Below, in pieces: positions 57,920 to 64,000 of a stretch of 64,000 nt of DNA; the stretch's first letter is position 1; each line of letters begins with the position of its first letter. Source of the stretch: Streptomyces nojiriensis (GTDB lineage: Bacteria; Actinomycetota; Actinomycetes; Streptomycetales; Streptomycetaceae); the NCBI RefSeq assembly GCF_017639205.1, contig NZ_CP071139.1, positions 6,757,501-6,821,500 of the forward strand, given 5' to 3'. The translations under genes were made by a program, and so were the position numbers. Under the pieces are notes generated by a model. It worked only from the letters and a program-made list of their open reading frames with translations. It was not told the origin of the DNA and ran no database searches.

Positions 57920-60307
57920 GTGCTCAAGCACAGAGCTGTGCGCTCTTCCCTCCTCGCCTCCGCCGTAGCCGTGACCCTCCTCGCCACCGCGGGACAGGCC
58001 ACCACGCAGGCCGCCGAGTTCGCGGCCCCGGCCACCTTCACCGGCGCACAGGCCGCCCCGGCCGCCCCCGCCCCCGGCCCCACGGGGAACCCGTTCGACG
58101 AGGTCGACCGCCTGGCCGACCCGAAGGACAACGCCCCGGCGCCGGCCCCGGCCCCCGGCGGGCAGAACATCACCGGGCAGGTCCCCGGCGCGGCCACGGC
58201 CGCCGCCGCGCCCGCCGACGACCTGCAGAAGCGCGGCAAGGCGGTCAAGGCGGCCCCCACCGCGAAGAGCGTCGCCGCGGGCGTCCCCTGCACCCTCGAC
58301 GGGATCACCGGCCTCACCCCCGAGCAGTTCGCCGACTTCCTCGGCGACCAGGCCGTCCTCGCCGACGGCTGTCTGCGCGGGCTCATCTGGACCTGGGACG
58401 CCCGCCTGGCACCGGTCATGTCGGACGCGCACGTCCAGGCCGTCTCCCGCCGGATATCCGCCCTGGCCGCCGCCCACGACGGCCGCAACTCCTCCCACTT
58501 GGAGGAGATGTTCACGTACCTGCACGCGGTCGCCTACCACGACTACTCGCGCACCGAGATCGACGTCACCGACGCCCCCACCGTCGACGCCATGCGCCGC
58601 GCCATCGCCGACTTCGGCGCCGCCGCCCACACCTTCGACGCGACCCCCGTCAACGCCCGCACCCTGCGCGAGGCCCTCTACGCGGGCAGCGCGCCCGGCC
58701 TGCGCCAGCACCAGCTCGGCCTCATCAAGAAGGTGCTGGCCACCATGGACCCGGCCCACCCGGCCACCCACCTCGACGCCGGCTGGGCGGGCGCAGCGCT
58801 GGCCGCGCTCTCCGTCACCTACCTGGGCGTCTACCCGGGCAACCAGGACGCCGCCTTCCACTCCGCGGTGGCCGCCGACGCCTCCTACCGCGACGCCTTC
58901 AAGGCCTTCTCCACCTACACGCACCTCAAGGACACGGGCAACGCCTGGGTGGTGCGCGACGCACTGAGCGAGTACGCCCGCTTCGGTCAGGTCGAGGGCC
59001 TGCGGGACCGGGTCGTCGCCGACCTCGGTGCGATGCTCGGCCCCGTCCGCTCCGCCTTCGGCGACGGCAGCGAGCCGTGGGCCAAGGTCGTCTCCTGGCT
59101 CAACTTCTACGAGGCCTGCAAGCCGTACGGGGTGTGCAAGGAGGACATCGAGAAGCAGCTGTTCCCCTACACCTACTCCTACGACAACGGCGGCATCAAG
59201 GTCCGCACCGCCCTGGACCGGGCCACCGTCGACCAGCTGTACTACGCGAGCAAGCAGGTCAAGTCCCAGTACCACCGCGTGCTCGGCACCGACCAGCCGC
59301 TCGCGGGCGACCCCAACTCCACCCTGAACATCGTGCTCTACGCCTCCCGCGCCGACTACGTGAACTACCACCCGATCCTGACCGGCTACGGCACCAACAA
59401 CGGCGGCATCTACATCGAGAACGGCGCCACCTTCTACACCTACCAGCGCCGCGTCCCCCAGGACTCCTCCCTCACCCTCGAGGAGCTCTTCCGCCACGAG
59501 TACACGCACTACCTCAACGGCCGCTTCGCCGTCCCCGGCTTCTTCGGCCAGGGCCCCTGGTACGAGAGCGACCGGACGACCGCCATGGACGAGGGCACGG
59601 CCGAGTTCTTCGACGGCGCCACCCGCGACAACGGCATCGCCGTCCGCAAGTCGCTGGTCAAGAGCATCATCAGCGACACGGCCGGCGGCGGCCCGCGCAT
59701 GAGCGTCGAGCAGCTGCTGAACGCCACGTACGACGGCGACGGCTTCCGCTTCTACAGCTACGCGGGCACCTTCTTCGAGTTCCTGTGGACCGAGAAGCCC
59801 ACGCTGCTGCGCGAGATGTACACGCACCTGCGGGCCGACGACGTGGCGGCGTACGACGCCTGGCGCCACCGGACGGGGGCGGACACCTACCTCCAGCGCG
59901 ACTACGACCGCTTCCTGGACGCGCAGATCGCCAAGGTCGACCAGCTCTACGTGCCGAACACCTCCTTCACCCCCAACGACCGGCTGCGCGACGCGGCGCT
60001 CGCCACGGTGAAGTCGTCCTTCGCCACGGCCACGTACAACACCCCGGACTGCGTGGAGAACGGCGACCCGGGCAAGCGCCGCTTCACCTGCACCGGCCGG
60101 ATCACCGCGAACCTGAAGAACTGGCGCAGCGACGACCAGAACTTCAAGGACATGTCGGAGACGGTCGACTACTTCATCCTCGACCGGGCGGGCGCGGCCT
60201 CGAACAACCTCGCCGACATGAACTGTTCCTTCGGTCCGGTGGAGATCTGGACCAACAAGGTGGCGGGCACGTCCAGTTACAGCTGTGAGGGTCCCCTCCG
60301 CAGCTGA
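57920..60307 (+). CDS. Secreted M9-family microbial collagenase
   Basis: A 795-residue exported metalloprotease. GTG start with AGGAG 6 bases upstream. Signal peptide LKHRAVRSSLLASAVAVTLL, ending near QATTQA. A Pro/Ala-rich linker (residues about 35-115) precedes the peptidase-M9 N-terminal activator domain (residues about 125-400) and the catalytic domain with HEYTHYLNG: H526, E527, H530 and the third ligand in AMDEGTAEFFDG. The C-terminus has a cysteine pair in CVENG/FTCTG of the last domain, but no collagen-binding PKD or polycystic domains after it. Length and layout match Streptomyces collagenases, which cut native collagen. Confidence 0.93.
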   Translation: MLKHRAVRSSLLASAVAVTLLATAGQATTQAAEFAAPATFTGAQAAPAAPAPGPTGNPFDEVDRLADPKDNAPAPAPAPGGQNITGQVPGAATAAAAPADDLQKRGKAVKAAPTAKSVAAGVPCTLDGITGLTPEQFADFLGDQAVLADGCLRGLIWTWDARLAPVMSDAHVQAVSRRISALAAAHDGRNSSHLEEMFTYLHAVAYHDYSRTEIDVTDAPTVDAMRRAIADFGAAAHTFDATPVNARTLREALYAGSAPGLRQHQLGLIKKVLATMDPAHPATHLDAGWAGAALAALSVTYLGVYPGNQDAAFHSAVAADASYRDAFKAFSTYTHLKDTGNAWVVRDALSEYARFGQVEGLRDRVVADLGAMLGPVRSAFGDGSEPWAKVVSWLNFYEACKPYGVCKEDIEKQLFPYTYSYDNGGIKVRTALDRATVDQLYYASKQVKSQYHRVLGTDQPLAGDPNSTLNIVLYASRADYVNYHPILTGYGTNNGGIYIENGATFYTYQRRVPQDSSLTLEELFRHEYTHYLNGRFAVPGFFGQGPWYESDRTTAMDEGTAEFFDGATRDNGIAVRKSLVKSIISDTAGGGPRMSVEQLLNATYDGDGFRFYSYAGTFFEFLWTEKPTLLREMYTHLRADDVAAYDAWRHRTGADTYLQRDYDRFLDAQIAKVDQLYVPNTSFTPNDRLRDAALATVKSSFATATYNTPDCVENGDPGKRRFTCTGRITANLKNWRSDDQNFKDMSETVDYFILDRAGAASNNLADMNCSFGPVEIWTNKVAGTSSYSCEGPLRS

Positions 60308-60323
60308 CCGGCACCGGCCCGGC

Positions 60324-60370
60324 GCCCGGGCCGGTCCCGCATCCGAGGGGGGTGCGGGACCGGCCCGGGC
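60324..60370 (+). terminator. 18-bp hairpin ending the collagenase gene
   Basis: GCCCGGGCCGGTCCCGCA (60324-60341) and TGCGGGACCGGCCCGGGC (60353-60370) pair perfectly, 18 base pairs, around an 11-base loop. It is the strongest terminator-like hairpin in the window. Confidence 0.92.
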
Positions 60371-60391
60371 ATCTGGGCAGGCCCTAAAGAA

Positions 60392-60405
60392 TGTGACATA
60401 TTACT
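60392..60405 (+). promoter_or_regulatory. Shared promoter motif TGTGACATATTACT (hydroxyproline operon start)
   Basis: TGTGACATATTACT lies directly before the GTG of the flavoprotein gene. Its reverse complement with one change is found at 63493-63506, before the DapA-family gene. It is A/T-rich and part-symmetric, a candidate GntR-type operator and -10 for the catabolic genes. Confidence 0.55.
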
Positions 60406-60408
60406 GCC

Positions 60409-61611
60409 GTGCTCAAGAGACACTCCCTGGACGCCGTGATCATCGGCGCCGGCGTCGTCGGGGCGGCCTGCGCCTACTACGCGGCCCGCGCCGGACTCTC
60501 CGTGGCCGTGGTCGACCGGGGCCCCGTGGCGGGCGGCACCACCGGTTCCGGCGAAGGCAACCTGCTCGTCTCCGACAAGGAGGCGGGACCCGAACTCGAC
60601 CTCGCCCTGCTGTCCACCCGCCTGTGGACCGAACTCGCCGCGGTCCTCCCGCCGGACATCGAGTACGAGCCCAAGGGCGGGCTCGTCGTCGCCCCCGACG
60701 AGCGGACCGTGAAGGCCCTGCGGCACTTCGCGGAGGGCCAGCGCACGGCCGGCGTCGACGCGGCCGAGGTGGCGGCGGACGCCCTGCACGACCTGGAGCC
60801 GCACCTGGCCCCGGGCCTGGCGGGCGGCTTCCACTACCCGCAGGACGCCCAGGTCCAGCCCGCCCGGGCGGCGGCCCGGCTGCTGGCCGCGGCGCGCGCG
60901 CCGGGGGCGGCCGGAGCCCCGGCCGCCGAGGTGTACCTCGGCGAGGAGGTGACGGAGATCCTGCTGGACCGGGGCGCCGTACGCGGGGTGCGCACGCCGC
61001 GCCGCGAACTCCTCGCCCCGGCCGTGGTGAACGCGGCCGGCACCTGGGGCGGCCGCATCGCCTCGCTGGCCGGGGTCACCCTGCCCGTCCTCCCGCGCCG
61101 CGGCTTCGTCCTGGTGACCGAACCCCTGCCGAGGGTGGTCCGGCACAAGGTCTACGCCGCCGACTACATCGCGGACGTCGCCAGCGGCTCGGCCGCCCTG
61201 CAGTCCTCCGCGGTGGTCGAGGGCACCCCGTCCGGCCCGGTCCTGATCGGCGCCACCCGGGAACGGGTCGGCTTCGACCGCACCCTCTCCACGGAGGCCC
61301 TGCGCCGCCTGGCCGCCCAGGCCGCGGCGCTCTTCCCCGTCCTGGCCGACGTCCGGGTCCTGCGCACCTACCACGGCTTCCGCCCCTACCTGCCCGACCA
61401 CCTCCCGGCGATCGGCCCGGACCCGCGGCGCCCCGGGCTGCTGCACGCCTGCGGCCACGAGGGCGCGGGCATCGGCCTGGCGCCCGCCACCGGAGCGCTG
61501 ATCGCCGCCGCCCTGACGGGGGCCGAACCGCCGCTCCCCGCCCACCCGTTCCGTCCGGACCGCTTCGCCGCGGACCCGGGCGCCACCGACACCCCTGAGG
61601 AGCAGCACTGA
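60409..61611 (+). CDS. FAD-dependent oxidoreductase, amino-acid/hydroxyproline dehydrogenase beta subunit type
   Basis: A 400-residue DAO-fold flavoprotein: dinucleotide site DAVIIGAGVVGAACAYYAARAG at about residues 8-29, then GGTTGSGEGNLL, and C-terminal ATP-like FAD site GLLHACGHEGAGIGLAPATG. It resembles D-hydroxyproline or amino-acid dehydrogenase large subunits. With the small Fe-S protein and second flavoprotein it makes a three-subunit enzyme of the LhpBEF/HcnABC type. GTG start within a shared promoter motif. The next gene starts in the stop codon (TGATG). Confidence 0.83.
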   Translation: MLKRHSLDAVIIGAGVVGAACAYYAARAGLSVAVVDRGPVAGGTTGSGEGNLLVSDKEAGPELDLALLSTRLWTELAAVLPPDIEYEPKGGLVVAPDERTVKALRHFAEGQRTAGVDAAEVAADALHDLEPHLAPGLAGGFHYPQDAQVQPARAAARLLAAARAPGAAGAPAAEVYLGEEVTEILLDRGAVRGVRTPRRELLAPAVVNAAGTWGGRIASLAGVTLPVLPRRGFVLVTEPLPRVVRHKVYAADYIADVASGSAALQSSAVVEGTPSGPVLIGATRERVGFDRTLSTEALRRLAAQAAALFPVLADVRVLRTYHGFRPYLPDHLPAIGPDPRRPGLLHACGHEGAGIGLAPATGALIAAALTGAEPPLPAHPFRPDRFAADPGATDTPEEQH

Positions 61612-61922
61612 TGCGCAGCCCCCGCTCGCTGGTCGGCGGCAGCCCGGCAGCCGCGCACGCGATCACCTTCGACGGCCGGGAACTGCCCGCCCTGCCCGGC
61701 CAGAGCGTCGCCGCCGTGCTCTGGGGCGCGGGCATCCTCGCCTGGCGGACCACCCGCGAGGGCGGCGCCCCGCGCGGCGCGTTCTGCGGGATCGGCAGCT
61801 GCTACGACTGCCTCGTCACCGTCAACGGCCACCCGAACCAGCGCGCCTGCCTGGTCCCGGCCCGGCCGGGGGACTCCGTCACCACCCAGGAGGGAACCGG
61901 CCGTGCCGAACTCGCCGTCTGA
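61611..61922 (+). CDS. Small [2Fe-2S] protein, gamma subunit of the dehydrogenase
   Basis: A 103-residue protein of the Fer2_4 type. The cluster cysteines are in FCGIGSCYDCLVTV near residues 62-75 and NQRACLVPA near 84. Its start overlaps the preceding stop by one base, and its own end overlaps the next gene by 20 bases. It is the electron-transfer subunit between the two flavoproteins. Confidence 0.87.
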   Translation: MRSPRSLVGGSPAAAHAITFDGRELPALPGQSVAAVLWGAGILAWRTTREGGAPRGAFCGIGSCYDCLVTVNGHPNQRACLVPARPGDSVTTQEGTGRAELAV

Positions 61923-63453
61923 GCCCGCCGGTCGCGCGGGCCGCGCGGATCCCCCCGCCGCGTCCGCGTCCGCCGCCGGTCCCGCGTCCGCGTCCGCCGC
62001 CGGTCCCGCGTCCGCGTCCGCGCCGGCCCGTGCCGATCTCGCGATCGTCGGGGCCGGTCCGGCCGGACTGGCCGCCGCCGTCACGGCCGCCCGCCTCGGG
62101 CTGCGGGTCACCCTCCTCGACGCGGGCGACCGCCCCGGCGGGCAGTTCTACCGCCACCCCGCCCCGGGCCTGGGCGCCGCCCGCCCCGAGGCGCTGCACC
62201 ACGGCTGGGCGGAGTTCGCGACCCGCGAAGCCGCCCTGCGCGCCCACGAGTCGGCCGGCCGGATCACGTACCTCCCGCTCCACCACGTGTGGACGGTCGT
62301 CCAGGGCGAGACGCCCGGGACGGCCGGGGCCCGCCGCGGGCCTGCCGCGCCCGCCGCGGAGTGGATCCTGCACGCCGTCGCCGGTCACGCCCCCGAGGAG
62401 CGGGCCGCGACGGTCACCGCCCGGGCCGTGCTCATCGCCACCGGCGCCTTCGAGCGGCAACTGCCCTTCCCCGGCTGGACCCTGCCGGGCGTGGTCGGGG
62501 CCGGCGGGGCGCAGGCCATGCTCAAGGGCGGGCTGGTGCTGCCGGGCAAGCGGGTGGTCGTCGCCGGGAGCGGGCCGCTGCTGCTGGCCGTGGCCGGGTC
62601 GCTCGCCGCCGCCGGAGCCGCCGTGCCCGCCGTGGTGGAGGCCGCCGCCTACACCGGGTACGCGGGCCAGGTCCCCGCCCTGCTGCGCAACCCCGGCAAG
62701 CTCGTCGAGGGCGCCGGCTACGGCGGGGCGCTGGCCCGCCACCACGTCCGCCTCCTCACCCGGCACGCCGTCACCGAGGCGCACGGCACCGACCGGGTCG
62801 AGGCCGTCACCGTGGCCCGGCTCGACCGCGACTGGCGACCGCTGCCCGGCACCGCCCGCCGGATCCCCTGCGACGCCCTGGCCGTCGGGCACGGGCTGGT
62901 GCCCCAGCTGGAACTCGCCACCGGCCTCGGGTGCGCGACCCGCCCCGGCCCCGACGGCACCGTCGCCCTCGTCCTCGACGCCGGGCAGCGGACCTCCGTC
63001 CCCGGCATCTGGTCGGCGGGCGAGACCGGCGGCATCGGCGGGGCCCAACTGGCCATGACCGAGGGCGAACTGGCCGCACACTCCATCGCGGGTACGCCGC
63101 CCGGAGCCCGCCTCACCCGCCGCCGCGCCCGGCTGCGCGCCTTCGCCGACGCGATGGCCGCCGCCCACCGCCCCGGCGAGGGGTGGACCGGCTGGCTCCG
63201 GGACGACGCCGTCGTCTGCCGCTGCGAGGAGGTGCCGGCCGGACCGATCCGCGAGGCCGCCCGGGACCTCGGCGCGCGGGACGCCCGCAGCGTCAAACTC
63301 CTCACCCGGGCCGGCATGGGCTGGTGCCAGGGCCGGATGTGCGGCCCGGCCGTCGCGGCCCTGGCCGGGGAGGGGCCCGCGCCCGACAGGCGGCCGCTGT
63401 CGTGTCCGGTTCCGCTGCGCCACCTCGCCGAACTTCCTCCCTCCGAGCACTGA
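61903..63453 (+). CDS. FAD/NAD(P)-binding oxidoreductase, alpha subunit with C-terminal Fe-S site
   Basis: A 516-residue flavoprotein: after an Ala/Ser/Pro-rich lead (about residues 15-42, coded by a 24-bp tandem repeat) come DLAIVGAGPAGLAAAVTAARLG near 45-66, RPGGQFYRHP, a second dinucleotide site VVVAGSGPLLLAVAGSL near 221, and GETGGIGGAQLAMTEG. The C-terminal cysteines VVCRCEEVP and MGWCQGRMCGP form the BFD-like Fe-S site seen in LhpB/HcnB-type subunits. GTG start inside the small subunit's end, so translation is coupled. It completes the heterotrimer. Confidence 0.87.
   Translation: MPNSPSEPAGRAGRADPPAASASAAGPASASAAGPASASAPARADLAIVGAGPAGLAAAVTAARLGLRVTLLDAGDRPGGQFYRHPAPGLGAARPEALHHGWAEFATREAALRAHESAGRITYLPLHHVWTVVQGETPGTAGARRGPAAPAAEWILHAVAGHAPEERAATVTARAVLIATGAFERQLPFPGWTLPGVVGAGGAQAMLKGGLVLPGKRVVVAGSGPLLLAVAGSLAAAGAAVPAVVEAAAYTGYAGQVPALLRNPGKLVEGAGYGGALARHHVRLLTRHAVTEAHGTDRVEAVTVARLDRDWRPLPGTARRIPCDALAVGHGLVPQLELATGLGCATRPGPDGTVALVLDAGQRTSVPGIWSAGETGGIGGAQLAMTEGELAAHSIAGTPPGARLTRRRARLRAFADAMAAAHRPGEGWTGWLRDDAVVCRCEEVPAGPIREAARDLGARDARSVKLLTRAGMGWCQGRMCGPAVAALAGEGPAPDRRPLSCPVPLRHLAELPPSEH
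61960..62024 (+). repeat. 24-bp tandem repeat in the oxidoreductase 5' end
   Basis: GCGTCCGCGTCCGCCGCCGG plus TCCC (24 bp) occurs at 61960 and 61984 and in part at 62008. It encodes (SASAAGPA) repeats in a flexible N-terminal tail and is in frame, so copy-number changes keep the protein readable. Confidence 0.85.
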
Positions 63454-63492
63454 TCGGGGCGCCGGGGCCCTTGTGGCCACGCCGCACCCGCT

Positions 63493-63506
63493 AGTAAAAT
63501 GTCACA
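63493..63506 (-). promoter_or_regulatory. Shared promoter motif, inverted copy before the DapA-family gene
   Basis: AGTAAAATGTCACA is the reverse complement of TGTGACATTTTACT, 13 of 14 bases equal to the motif at 60392-60405. It lies 23 bases before the start codon of the lyase gene, in an A/T-rich pocket. A separate promoter with common control is suggested. Confidence 0.55.
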
Positions 63507-63528
63507 CACCACACTAGGGAGCTCTCAC

Positions 63529-64000
63529 ATGACCCACGCGCACACCCCCGCGCCCCGCACCCGCCCCTGGCACGGAATCATGGTCGCCACCGCGCTCCCG
63601 CTGCGCGAGGACCTCACCGTCGACCACGACGCGTACGCCGAGCACGTGGCCTGGCTGATCGAGGGCGGCTGCGACGGCGTGGTCCCCAACGGCTCCCTCG
63701 GGGAGTACCAGACCCTCACCGACGAGGAGCGGGCGCGCGTCGTGCGTACCGCCGTCGAGGCGGCCGGCGACGGCGCCCGCGTCATGCCCGGCGTCGCCGC
63801 CTACGGCAGCGCCGAGGCCCGCCGCTGGGCCGACCAGGCCGCCGAGGCCGGCGCCGGGTCCGTACTCCTGCTGCCCCCCAACGCCTTCCGGGCCGACGAG
63901 GACGCCGTACGCGCCCACTACGCCGAGGTCGCCCGTGCCGGGCTGCCCGTGGTCGCGTACAACAACCCCATCGACACCAAGGTGGACCTGACCCCGGACC
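63529..64000 (+). CDS. DapA/NAL-family lyase or deaminase, 3' end missing
   Basis: The first 157 residues of a class I aldolase-fold protein, cut by the window end. GIMVATALPLREDLTVDHDA and GGCDGVVPNGSLGEYQTLTD (the GxxGE turn near residues 47-58) followed by MPGVAAYGS and VVAYNNPIDT are dihydrodipicolinate-synthase-like; the Schiff-base lysine lies beyond the end. Behind a hydroxyproline-type dehydrogenase, the best candidate is pyrroline-4-hydroxy-2-carboxylate deaminase, which makes 2-oxoglutarate semialdehyde. AGGGAG precedes the ATG by 7 bases. Family firm, substrate inferred from context. Confidence 0.85.
   Translation, partial: MTHAHTPAPRTRPWHGIMVATALPLREDLTVDHDAYAEHVAWLIEGGCDGVVPNGSLGEYQTLTDEERARVVRTAVEAAGDGARVMPGVAAYGSAEARRWADQAAEAGAGSVLLLPPNAFRADEDAVRAHYAEVARAGLPVVAYNNPIDTKVDLTPD

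Overview
The window is GC-rich chromosomal DNA (mostly above 70 percent G+C, third codon positions nearly all G or C, many GTG starts, frequent 4-base start/stop overlaps). Together with a mutAB-meaB set, ROK, LysR and PaaX regulators, a SepF-like protein, kinase/beta-propeller receptors and a secreted collagenase, this points to a Streptomyces or close relative. I see no rRNA, tRNA, CRISPR array, prophage or intact transposon. One transposase fragment lies near 53.8 kb. All family names come from reading motifs, not from searches.

Layout. 0-1 kb: end of a secreted peptidoglycan-binding protein and an orphan MbtH. 1-6.4 kb: a three-gene signalling set on the minus strand, two Ser/Thr kinase/beta-propeller proteins around a pseudokinase. 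6.4-8 kb: divergent Lrp/AsnC regulator and L-asparaginase. 8-11.4 kb: a NACHT-LRR NTPase of the kind known in bacterial anti-phage immunity, with a duplicated and decayed P-loop. 11.4-17.7 kb: ROK regulator, mutA, mutB, meaB. 17.7-27 kb: an organosulfur assimilation operon (TauD-like dioxygenase, FMN reductase, ABC transporter, flavin monooxygenase, AprAB-like flavoprotein/ferredoxin pair) behind a Cys-containing leader peptide and two perfect hairpins. 27-32 kb: housekeeping and small genes (MDR reductase, iron-box DUF2470 gene, SepF-like, ATPase, MazG-like). 32-38.2 kb: LLM oxidoreductase, homocysteine methyltransferase, then the Hen1/Pnkp RNA-repair pair. 38.4-41.3 kb: secreted protein, arginine deiminase, ornithine carbamoyltransferase. 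42-52.6 kb: two operons that together look like a CoA-dependent, dearomatising 2-aminobenzoate (anthranilate) or salicylate pathway: ligase, FAD-monooxygenase/old-yellow-enzyme fusion, enoyl-CoA hydratase, acyl-CoA dehydrogenase, RidA, PaaX. Both operons carry the same 13-bp dyad at the same distance from the -10. Between them sit a metalloprotease, a SnoaL-like protein, an acetyltransferase and a membrane protein. 53-56 kb: a lectin and second RidA gene of visibly lower G+C, a transposase remnant, and an SDR/LysR pair. 56.4-64 kb: Xaa-Pro aminopeptidase, M9 collagenase, a three-subunit hydroxyproline/amino-acid dehydrogenase and a DapA-family lyase cut by the window end, readable as a collagen-to-hydroxyproline utilisation locus.

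The points most worth following are the shared dyad tying the split CoA-aromatic cluster together, the cysteine leader and AprAB-like pair of the sulfur operon, the NACHT protein with its duplicated P-loop, and the collagen/hydroxyproline locus with its own shared 14-bp promoter motif.
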